Under the pieces are notes generated by a model, which had not been told where the DNA came from, did not search any database, and worked only from the letters and a program-made list of their open reading frames with translations. From Eggerthellaceae bacterium (GTDB lineage: Bacteria; Actinomycetota; Coriobacteriia; Coriobacteriales; Eggerthellaceae), in contig CAAEDC010000138.1 in assembly GCA_900754495.1 (NCBI GenBank), forward strand, positions 1-16,854: a stretch of 16,854 nt of DNA. Direction: 5' to 3'. The translations under genes and the position numbers were made by a program. This document shows positions 10,339-16,064 of this stretch, piece by piece. Within the stretch, counting starts at the first letter, position 1. The number at the start of each line of letters is the position of its first letter.

Positions 10339-10403
10339 TGAGAGATGTCCTCCGCCCTTTTCCCGCTCACGCAGGGGAAAAGGGACGGAGGATGCCTCTC
10401 ATT
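10337..10403. repeat. Palindrome at the 3' end of the kinase gene (GGGAC-core family)
   Basis: Left arm 10337-10364 and right arm 10375-10403 are reverse complements except for three mismatches and one bulged base, with a 10-nt loop. The arms share AATGAGAG, TCCTCCG and CCCTTTTCCC blocks. The right arm contains GGGACGG, the core seen in the other palindromes of the window. Its outer base is the last base of the kinase TGA stop. It could act as a terminator between kinase and transporter genes. Confidence 0.75.
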
Positions 10404-11518
10404 CACACGTTCATCTTGGGGAACGCGATCTCGAAGCAGGCGCCGCCTTCGGGCGGGTTGCGGGCGCGAAGCGAACCTCCCTGCGCGCTCACGAGCGCCT
10501 GGGCAAGGGAGAGGCCGATACCGAACCCCTTGGGCTCGACCGACCCGTTGCGAGCACCGGCGCTTTCGCCCTCGGCCCGCCCCTCGGCGTCCGATCGGCC
10601 GCGATAGAAGCGCTCGAACACATGGGGCAGATCCTCGGCGGCGATGCCGGGGCCGTCGTCGCTGATGCGGATGCGCGTCGACAGGGCGTCCTCCTTTGCC
10701 TCGATGCGCACGGTTCCGCCCTCCCCCGTCGCCTCGGCGCAGTTCTTCACGATGTTTTCCAACGCTTCCGCCGTCCATGCCGCATCGCCTTCGAACTTCG
10801 TGTCGCCCACGTCCATCGACCAGGCGACGCCTTGCACGTCAAGCGGCAGCTCCAGCGGCGCAAGGGCGCGTGCCGCCACATCCGCCACGCGGACGGGCCG
10901 GCTCTCGAACGACATCACGCCCGCATCGATCCGCGCCAGCTTGAGCAGGGCGGTCACCAGCCACGACACGCGCTCCACCATGCCCTCCAGCTCGCGCAGG
11001 GCGCTGAGGCGGGCTCGCTCGTCCGCGGCGCGTTCCGCCACGGGAACCAAAAGCGACATGGCGGTGAGCGGCGTGCGGATCTGATGCGAGATGTCGGCGA
11101 GCGCGTCGGCGAGCGCCGTCTTCTCGGCCTTGAGCTGCTCCGAAGTTCGAGCAAGCCGCGCAACCATCTTGGAAACCTCGCTGCGCAGGATGGCGACGTC
11201 GCCTTCGCGGCAATCCGCGAACGTCACGCGCCGCCCGCTGTGCAGCACCTCGTCCATCTCGGCGGCGAGGCGCGCGATCTCACGATAGCGCCGCCACGAG
11301 AACACGGCGAACAAGACGCAGCACATGGTCCCGACGGCAGCGGCCCATGCGGCGGAGACCGCACCCGCCACGATCCCTGCGGCAACGGCGAGCGCTGCCG
11401 CGGCAAGCGCCATCACCGCAAGCTGCAGCGCGAACAGGCGGTTGCGGAAAAGCCCGCCCATCGTCGAGAAGCCCGTCGGAATCGCCGCCGCAAAGCTCGG
11501 CGTCGTTTCAGCCACCAT
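10403..11518 (-). CDS. Sensor histidine kinase with two helices and minimal extracellular loop
   Basis: Membrane histidine kinase of 371 aa that should phosphorylate the response regulator encoded upstream. Two hydrophobic segments (~29-50 and ~55-74) are joined by only about 5 residues, so there is no extracellular sensor domain. A linker (75-130) leads to the H-box DISHQIRTPLTAM with phospho-acceptor His145. The catalytic domain has N-box ENIVKNCAEA (254-263), G1 DDGPGI (287-292), F-box FERFYRG (301-307) and G2 GFGIGLSLA (331-339). This layout is that of intramembrane-sensing kinases, which often read the state of a partner ABC transporter; the MacB-type transporter gene follows. The ATG at 11518 has AAGGA 6 nt upstream; ATG at 11461 is an unlikely alternative as it has no better support. 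Confidence 0.93.
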   Translation of the reverse strand: MVAETTPSFAAAIPTGFSTMGGLFRNRLFALQLAVMALAAAALAVAAGIVAGAVSAAWAAAVGTMCCVLFAVFSWRRYREIARLAAEMDEVLHSGRRVTFADCREGDVAILRSEVSKMVARLARTSEQLKAEKTALADALADISHQIRTPLTAMSLLVPVAERAADERARLSALRELEGMVERVSWLVTALLKLARIDAGVMSFESRPVRVADVAARALAPLELPLDVQGVAWSMDVGDTKFEGDAAWTAEALENIVKNCAEATGEGGTVRIEAKEDALSTRIRISDDGPGIAAEDLPHVFERFYRGRSDAEGRAEGESAGARNGSVEPKGFGIGLSLAQALVSAQGGSLRARNPPEGGACFEIAFPKMNV

Positions 11519-11540
11519 AGATGATCCTTCCTCGAATAGC

Positions 11541-11568
11541 GCAAAAACGGGGGCAGTCGCTTTTCACG
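11541..11568. repeat. Degenerate second copy of the kinase-regulator palindrome arm
   Basis: The segment with AAAAACGGGGGCAGTCGCTT is a diverged direct copy of the arm starting at 11581 (AAAAGGGGACAGTCACTT). It ends in TTTTCACG, resembling the inverse of the neighbouring CGTGAGAAAA. It looks like a decayed repeat unit next to the intact one. Confidence 0.5.
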
Positions 11569-11579
11569 TCGCACCAGCG

Positions 11580-11649
11580 TGAGAAAAGGGGACAGTCACT
11601 TCTTCTCATTTTCGAGGAAATGAGAAGAAGTGACTGTCCCCTTTTCTCA
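11580..11649. repeat. Perfect 32-bp-arm palindrome between regulator and kinase genes
   Basis: Arms 11580-11611 and 11618-11649 are exact reverse complements (32 bp) around a 6-nt loop TCGAGG. The arms read GAGAAAAGGGGACAGTCACT and continue with TCTTCTCATTT. The three outer bases on the regulator side are the TGA stop of the response regulator gene. RNA from either strand would form a very stable hairpin. It is likely to terminate or attenuate transcription, or to shield the regulator mRNA 3' end, and so unlink kinase from regulator levels. The absence of any mismatch suggests recent origin or gene conversion. Confidence 0.9.
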
Positions 11650-12318
11650 TTCGCCGGCTTTGTAGCCCATGCCGCGTACTGTCGTGATGATCTCCGGGGC
11701 GGACGGGTCGTCCTCGATCTTCTCGCGCAGGCGGCGGATGTACACGTTGAGGGCGTTGTCGCTGACGAACTCGCCGGCATCGTCCCAGATGACGTTGCGC
11801 AGCGCATCGCGCGTGACCAATCTGCCCGCATGCTGCGCGAAATGGAGGAGCAGACGGTATTCCAAGGCGGACAGATCCAGCTCGACGCCCTTTTTACGCG
11901 CCGTCGCCGCGCCCAGGTCGATCTCGACCGGACCCAGGTGAAGCTTCTGCGTCGCCACGCCCGTACGACGCAATGCCGCCTTGATGCGCGAGAGCAGCTC
12001 GCGCACGCGGAACGGCTTCGCCACGTAGTCGACCGCTCCCATGTCCAGCCCCATCACCGTGCTGTACTCGTCATCGGAGGCCGTGAGGAAGATGACGGGC
12101 ATCCCCGGAGCCGCGTCGCGCGCCGCCGCGCATACGGCGAACCCCGTTCCCTGCGCAAGCGTCACGTCGAGCAGCGCGAGGTCGAAGCGATCGCGTTCGA
12201 GCAGGTGGATCGCGTCGTCCTGTCGAGCGGCGTCGACGACCTCGTAACCCTCCGCACGAAGCAGCTCCGAGAGCGCCCTCACGATCGAGGCATCGTCTTC
12301 GACAAGCAGAATGCGCAT
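11647..12318 (-). CDS. OmpR/PhoB-family response regulator
   Basis: DNA-binding response regulator of 223 aa, partner of the histidine kinase downstream. Receiver domain 1-~117: acidic pair Asp8/Asp9 in VEDDAS, phospho-acceptor Asp51 in LALLDVTL, Thr79 in IFLTAS, Lys101 in YVAKPFRVREL. Winged-helix domain ~125-223: LSALEYRLLLHFAQHAGRLV, VSDNALNVYIRRLREKIED and TTVRGMGYKAGE, the standard OmpR C-terminus. The ATG at 12318 has GGAGG 5 nt upstream. It probably activates its own operon and the ABC transporter through the TTACG-N4-CGTAA repeats at 12379 and 10325. Its TGA stop is the outermost part of a 32-bp palindrome. Confidence 0.95.
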   Translation of the reverse strand: MRILLVEDDASIVRALSELLRAEGYEVVDAARQDDAIHLLERDRFDLALLDVTLAQGTGFAVCAAARDAAPGMPVIFLTASDDEYSTVMGLDMGAVDYVAKPFRVRELLSRIKAALRRTGVATQKLHLGPVEIDLGAATARKKGVELDLSALEYRLLLHFAQHAGRLVTRDALRNVIWDDAGEFVSDNALNVYIRRLREKIEDDPSAPEIITTVRGMGYKAGE

Positions 12319-12348
12319 GAGCCCTCCGTTCCGCCCGGCATTTCATCC

Positions 12349-12354
12349 AGTATA
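12349..12354 (-). promoter_or_regulatory. Predicted -10 of the response regulator promoter
   Basis: TATACT on the minus strand, giving a leader of about 24 nt to the ATG at 12318. The operator ends 24 nt upstream, so its centre falls near -43, the usual place for a class II activator that replaces a -35. No -35 hexamer is visible, which agrees. Confidence 0.5.
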
Positions 12355-12378
12355 TGCCAGCCCGCCTCGCCCCCCGCC

Positions 12379-12392
12379 TTACGGTTTCGTAA
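12379..12392. promoter_or_regulatory. Putative operator upstream of the response regulator
   Basis: Perfect inverted repeat TTACG-GTTT-CGTAA within CCTTACGGTTTCGTAAT, the counterpart of 10325-10338. It lies in the 255-nt divergent region between the regulator and the dehydrogenase gene. The rest of that region (12393-12510) shows nothing I can name. Confidence 0.6.
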
Positions 12393-12515
12393 TATCGAAC
12401 GGCAATCGCCATCAGCGGAGAGCGGCCTCGAACGCCTCGGAGATCCAGACACTAGAAGCCATAGGATTCCTTTATGCGCCGTCCGAGCCCCGCCCGCTGC
12501 CCGTCAGCCGCCCTA

Positions 12516-12524
12516 TGCTATTCT
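12516..12524 (+). promoter_or_regulatory. Predicted extended -10 of the hydroxyacid dehydrogenase gene
   Basis: TGC-TATTCT has the extended -10 form and would start a transcript near 12531, about 43 nt before the ATG. No clear -35 is seen. Weak prediction. Confidence 0.3.
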
Positions 12525-12573
12525 GAGGGGGATTTCGCCGCCATCCCGTGCGCGCCGCGCGAAAGGAGCCACC

Positions 12574-13557
12574 ATGAAGCTGCTTGTCATCGGAAGCAAG
12601 GCCCGCGTCGAGAAGTACCTGCCGGACCTCCCCATCACCCGCGAGGTGGAGACGGTCGTCGTCGAGCGTGGCGCCTCCGACGACGAGATCCTGGACGCCG
12701 CCTCCGACGCCGACTTCATCATGGCCGACGCCATATCCCCCGTCAGCGCCCGCCTGATCGAGAGCATGCCCAACCTCAAACTCATCCATTCGGAAGGGGT
12801 CGCGTACAACGCCATCGACCTGGACGCCGCGCGCGCCCGGAGTGTCCTCGTCTGCAACAACGCCGGCGCGAACGCCGTCGGCGTCGCGGAGCAGACCGTC
12901 CTGCTCATGCTCGCCTGCCTGCGCGATGCGGTTAACGCTGATGCGGCGGTGCGCGACGGGCGCCAGATCCAGACCAAGGAGCACATGATGCTCGAAGGCA
13001 TCCGCGAGCTGGGCGACTGCCGCGTCGGCCTCATCGGCTTCGGCGCGATCGCCCGCGAGACGGCGCGTCACCTCTCAGGTTGGGGGTGCGAGATGCTCTA
13101 CAACAAGCGGCATCGGCTTTCCGCCGAGGAGGAGCGCGCGCTGAACGTGCGCTTTGCCAGCATGGACGAGATCGCGGACACCTGCGACATCGTGAGCATC
13201 CATGCGCCGGTCACTGCCGAGACGCGCAACATGGTCGACGCCGCGTTCCTCACGCGCATGAAGCCCGACGCCATCCTCATCAACACGGCGCGCGGAGAGA
13301 TCGTCGACACCCGAGCGCTCGCTGACGCGCTCGAGGCGGGAACCATCGCCGCCGCCGGTCTGGACACCGCGGCCCCCGAGCCGGTGCAGCCGGACAACCC
13401 CCTGCTGAACCTGAGCGAGCAGGCGTCGCGACGCGTCGTGTTCTCACCGCATATCGGCGGCACGACCGACGGGTTCTTCCGCCGCGCGCACCGCACCATC
13501 TGGGAGAACATCGCCCGCGTCGCCGCCGGCGAAGAGCCGATCAGCATCGTCTCGTAG
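12574..13557 (+). CDS. D-isomer-specific 2-hydroxyacid dehydrogenase, NAD-binding
   Basis: Soluble oxidoreductase interconverting a 2-oxoacid and a D-2-hydroxyacid with NAD(P)H; the substrate cannot be read from sequence (phosphoglycerate, hydroxypyruvate and lactate enzymes share this fold). 327 aa, family length. N-terminal substrate-binding half with GVAYNAIDLDAARARSVLV (75-93); nucleotide-binding VGLIGFGAIARETARHL (151-167), where the third Gly of GxGxxG is Ala; catalytic triad Arg240 (INTARGEIVD), Glu269 (LDTAAPEP) and His293 (SPHIGG) all retained. The ATG at 12574 has AAAGGAG 5 nt upstream, the best ribosome site in the window. It is the only plus-strand gene, divergent from the response regulator and convergent with tilS 33 nt away. 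Confidence 0.93.
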   Translation: MKLLVIGSKARVEKYLPDLPITREVETVVVERGASDDEILDAASDADFIMADAISPVSARLIESMPNLKLIHSEGVAYNAIDLDAARARSVLVCNNAGANAVGVAEQTVLLMLACLRDAVNADAAVRDGRQIQTKEHMMLEGIRELGDCRVGLIGFGAIARETARHLSGWGCEMLYNKRHRLSAEEERALNVRFASMDEIADTCDIVSIHAPVTAETRNMVDAAFLTRMKPDAILINTARGEIVDTRALADALEAGTIAAAGLDTAAPEPVQPDNPLLNLSEQASRRVVFSPHIGGTTDGFFRRAHRTIWENIARVAAGEEPISIVS

Positions 13558-13565
13558 CTGCGGAC

Positions 13566-13592
13566 GAGAAAAAGGGACGGGTGATTTTTCTC
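13566..13592. terminator. Short palindrome between convergent dehydrogenase and tilS genes
   Basis: GAGAAAAA (13566-13573) and TTTTTCTC (13585-13592) form an 8-bp stem around an 11-nt loop containing GGGACGG. The stem ends in runs of A and T on both strands, fitting a bidirectional terminator for two convergent genes. With the adjoining A it also supplies the TGA stop of tilS. A short member of the GGGAC-core palindrome family. Confidence 0.65.
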
Positions 13593-14784
13593 ATCCCCGC
13601 TTGCGGCGGACGCGGAAGGCGGACATGGGCTCAATGCGCACGCCGCGCTTGTTGGCGCTGACGGCGAGGTTTCCCTGGATGTTGGCCACATAGCCGCCGA
13701 GCGGCGCGCCGATGCCGGAAAGGGGATCCTCCGAGCCGTCTTCGCCGCCGAACCCCGCGAGAACCGCCTCGACCGACGCCGCCTCGATGCGAGCGTCAAC
13801 GCCGAGCATACGCTGGAGAACCTGCGTCGCCGCACGGCGTCCCAGCGGAAGCGGAGCATCGCCGAACGAGGGAAGGAGGACACAGCCTTCCGATGCCGAT
13901 CCGTCTCCCCCGCGTTCGGCGTCCGAAGGATCGCCGTCCCCCTGCGCGGGGGCTTCGACCGTGCATCCGCCCCCCGAAATCCACTCGACCGAACCTTCGA
14001 TCAACGCGTCGGCCTGCGCCTGGAGCATGTCGTCCTCGTCCGCGATCAGGTTCATCGTGCGTGTGAGCGTCGCCAGCAGGTGCGGGTTGCGCTCCTTGGC
14101 GCGCGGGACGATCTCATGGCGCACAAACGCGCGGAACCGGTCGGTGTGGGCGTTGGTCGCATCCTCGCGCCAGAGCGCGCCGGACTCGTCGCGCACGACG
14201 GGAAGCCCTGCTTCCGCACGTTCGCGCAAGCAGTCGCGCAGTTCCTCCCGTCCCGCCTCCAGCAGGGGGCGGCACACGCGCCCGTTGCGATAGCGCATCG
14301 CGCGGAACCCGCCGGGGCCGGTGCCCACGATGGATCGCATGTAGAAGCTCTCAACGCGGTCGTCGGCGGTGTGCGCCGTGAAGATGCGCCCCTCGGCGAC
14401 GGGCATGGCGGCGCGGCGGCACAGCTCGGCGAGCGCCTCGTCGGCGGCGCAGTAGCGTTCGCGCCGCGCGACCGCCTCGACGTTGCCGCCCTCCTCCGCC
14501 GCGAGGGCTCCCACGTCGACAGGGCGCGCGAACAGCGGGATCTCCAAAAGCGCGGCTAGCCGGCGCACGAACTCCTCGTCGGCGTCGGCGTCGGCACCGC
14601 GCAGGCGATGGTTCACATGCAGGATCCCGAGCGGTCCGAGCGCGCCGCGCGCGTGCAGATCGTCGGCCAGATACGCCAGCGCCGTGGAGTCGGATCCCCC
14701 CGACACCATCAGCAGCACCGGCGTCCGCGGACCCGCAAGCCCCCACTCGGCGATGCAGCGTTCCATGCTTTCCGAAACCCCCAC
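13591..14784 (-). CDS. tilS: tRNA(Ile)-lysidine synthetase
   Basis: ATP-dependent enzyme that converts C34 of tRNA(Ile)(CAU) to lysidine so that AUA is read as isoleucine; essential in bacteria. The N-type PP-loop SGGSDSTAL is at residues 28-36, ILHVNHRLRG at 54-63, HTADDRVESFYMRS at 138-151 and EDATN at 207-211, all typical. I chose the GTG at 14784 (397 aa) because AAGGA lies 5 nt upstream. The frame is open to an ATG at 14853, but that start would translate a palindromic repeat. An acidic Gly/Ser-rich insertion (about residues 270-304) interrupts the region after the core domain. The TGA stop is formed by the palindrome at 13566-13592. In many Gram-positives tilS adjoins hpt-ftsH; here 8.4 kb of other genes intervene. 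Confidence 0.93.
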   Translation of the reverse strand: MGVSESMERCIAEWGLAGPRTPVLLMVSGGSDSTALAYLADDLHARGALGPLGILHVNHRLRGADADADEEFVRRLAALLEIPLFARPVDVGALAAEEGGNVEAVARRERYCAADEALAELCRRAAMPVAEGRIFTAHTADDRVESFYMRSIVGTGPGGFRAMRYRNGRVCRPLLEAGREELRDCLRERAEAGLPVVRDESGALWREDATNAHTDRFRAFVRHEIVPRAKERNPHLLATLTRTMNLIADEDDMLQAQADALIEGSVEWISGGGCTVEAPAQGDGDPSDAERGGDGSASEGCVLLPSFGDAPLPLGRRAATQVLQRMLGVDARIEAASVEAVLAGFGGEDGSEDPLSGIGAPLGGYVANIQGNLAVSANKRGVRIEPMSAFRVRRKRG

Positions 14785-14812
14785 GCGCGTCCTTCCCTCA
14801 AACACAACCGAA

Positions 14813-14839
14813 GGTGACAGGGGACGGCCCCCTGTCACA
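14813..14839. repeat. Palindrome upstream of tilS (GTGACAGGGG arms)
   Basis: GTGACAGGGG (14814-14823) and CCCCTGTCAC (14829-14838) form a perfect 10-bp stem with a 5-nt loop ACGGC. The unit contains GGGGACGG, the shared core. It lies in the leader of tilS, about 30 nt before its start codon, and could attenuate tilS or terminate cysK readthrough. Confidence 0.8.
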
Positions 14840-14907
14840 TCCAATACCCCCACGTGCCCCCTCTTTCAAAGACACGGCGGCAAGACGCCCCTCTGCATTA
14901 TCCAAAG

Positions 14908-14943
14908 GTGACAGAAGGAACGTCCCCTGTCACGCCCTGTCAC
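14908..14943. repeat. Palindrome directly after the cysK stop
   Basis: GTGACAG (14908-14914) pairs with CTGTCAC (14927-14933), with GGA..TCC pairing inside, and a second CTGTCAC follows at 14937-14943. It begins 1 nt past the cysK TAA. Same family as the unit at 14813, with which it shares GTGACAG ends and a GTCCCC core. The 14840-14907 stretch between the two holds nothing I can name. Confidence 0.75.
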
Positions 14944-14944
14944 G

Positions 14945-15883
14945 TTATGCGAACAGCGGCGTCGACAGGTAGCGTTCGCCGGTGTCGACGGCGAAGGTGA
15001 CGATGGTCGCGCCGCGCGCCTCGGGATGCTCGGCGACCAGCTTGCGCACGCCCGCGACGTTGGCGCCCGACGAGATGCCCACCAGCAGGCCCTCGCGCTG
15101 CGCCATCAGACGCGCCTCCGCGTATGCATCCTCAGTGGGAATAGCGAGCGCTCCGTCAAGCGCGTCGAGATCGAGGGCGGCGGGCACGAAGTTGGCGCCG
15201 ATTCCCTGGATGCCATGCGACGACGGCGTGATCGGCTCGCCCGCGAGCGTCTGCCCGATGATGGGGCTCTCCGCCGGCTCGACCGCGTAGAAGCGCGTCG
15301 GCGCGTCGGCTTTGCGCAGGTGGTGCGCCGTGCCGGAGATGGTGCCGCCCGTCCCCGCCCCGGCGATCACGAAGTCGGGGAAGCGACCCAGCTGCTCGAC
15401 GATCTCGGGCCCGGTGGTCAGCTCGTGCGCGAGCGGATTGTCGGGATTGCCGAACTGATCGGGGATCCACGCATCGGGCGACTCCGCCGCGATCCGCTCC
15501 GCCTCGGCGACTGCGCCCGCCATGCCCTCGGCCGCCGGCGTCAGCACAAGCCGCGCGCCATAGGCGGCAAGCAGCATCCGCCGCTCGCGGCTCATCGATT
15601 CGGGCATCGTCAGAACGACCTCGTATCCGCGCGCCGCCCCGATCATCGCGAGCGCCACACCGGTGTTTCCGCTGGTGGGCTCCACGATGAGCGTCTTGCC
15701 GGGAGTGATGTCGCCGCGCTCCTCGGCACGGTCGACCATGCTGCGCGCCGCCCGATCCTTGATCGACCCGCCCGGATTGCCCGCCTCATACTTGACGAAC
15801 ACCTCCGCCCCGATCTCCCCAGACAACGCGTCCAACCGCACCAAGGGCGTACCCCCCACGATGCGAGAAACCTCATCAGCCAT
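14945..15883 (-). CDS. cysK: Cysteine synthase A (O-acetylserine sulfhydrylase)
   Basis: PLP enzyme making L-cysteine from O-acetylserine and sulfide in the cytoplasm. 312 aa, family length. PLP lysine Lys42 in NPGGSIKDRAA (36-46), substrate loop EPTSGNTGVALAM (68-80), PLP phosphate loop GAGTGGTISGTA, and GISSGANVA near the C-terminus. The spacing and SIKDRAA, TSGNTG and GTGGTISG motifs are CysK-like rather than cystathionine synthase-like; no regulatory CBS domain is attached. The ATG at 15883 has AAAGG 7 nt upstream. It lies alone between palindromic regions: a nested palindrome on its 5' side and a short one on its 3' side. No cysE neighbour is visible. Confidence 0.95.
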   Translation of the reverse strand: MADEVSRIVGGTPLVRLDALSGEIGAEVFVKYEAGNPGGSIKDRAARSMVDRAEERGDITPGKTLIVEPTSGNTGVALAMIGAARGYEVVLTMPESMSRERRMLLAAYGARLVLTPAAEGMAGAVAEAERIAAESPDAWIPDQFGNPDNPLAHELTTGPEIVEQLGRFPDFVIAGAGTGGTISGTAHHLRKADAPTRFYAVEPAESPIIGQTLAGEPITPSSHGIQGIGANFVPAALDLDALDGALAIPTEDAYAEARLMAQREGLLVGISSGANVAGVRKLVAEHPEARGATIVTFAVDTGERYLSTPLFA

Positions 15884-15910
15884 AACTCAACCTTTCAAAC
15901 AGTTGTTGCG

Positions 15911-15926
15911 AGATACGATCCTATCT
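15911..15926. promoter_or_regulatory. Small inverted repeat in the cysK leader region
   Basis: AGATA-CGATCC-TATCT, a perfect 5-6-5 inverted repeat 28 nt upstream of the cysK ATG. TAGGAT within it on the minus strand could be a -10. It may be an operator, but only one copy exists here. Confidence 0.25.
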
Positions 15927-15933
15927 GCGTCTC

Positions 15934-16037
15934 GGAGGGGCGGGGCTCGCGCGCAGTATCCGCAGCGCCTTGAACGCGATCGAAGATCGCGTTATTCAAA
16001 GCGCGAGGACCTGTTTGAGCACGAACCCCGCCCCTCC
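15934..16037. repeat. Nested ~104-bp palindrome between the methyltransferase gene and cysK
   Basis: Outer arms 15934-15952 and 16019-16037 match at 17 of 19 positions, each with a GGAGGGGCGGGG block. Inside, AACGCGATC / GATCGCGTT (15973-15981 and 15985-15993) form a perfect 9-bp stem with a 3-nt loop. Alternatively a longer stem from 15965 to 16004 combines GCGC, TTGAA and CGCGATC pairs with one mismatch and a 3-nt bulge. The sequence differs from the GGGAC-core family. It starts 27 nt past the methyltransferase stop. Confidence 0.75.
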
Positions 16038-16064
16038 AAGACGCCCCGGAAGACTCCCAGCTCA

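Noticed and set aside
11521..12573. Upstream extension of the dehydrogenase frame
   Set aside because: It runs antisense through the palindrome and response regulator; the ATG at 12574 has a strong ribosome site and begins at the family N-terminus.
13331..13390. Possible loss of the catalytic Glu in the dehydrogenase (DTAAPEP instead of DVFxxEP)
   Set aside because: The catalytic Glu corresponds to the second-to-last residue of this motif, which is conserved (Glu269), as are Arg240 and His293.
10337..14943. CRISPR-like array from the recurring palindromes
   Set aside because: Copies are irregularly spaced, separated by whole genes, and vary in sequence; no cas genes.
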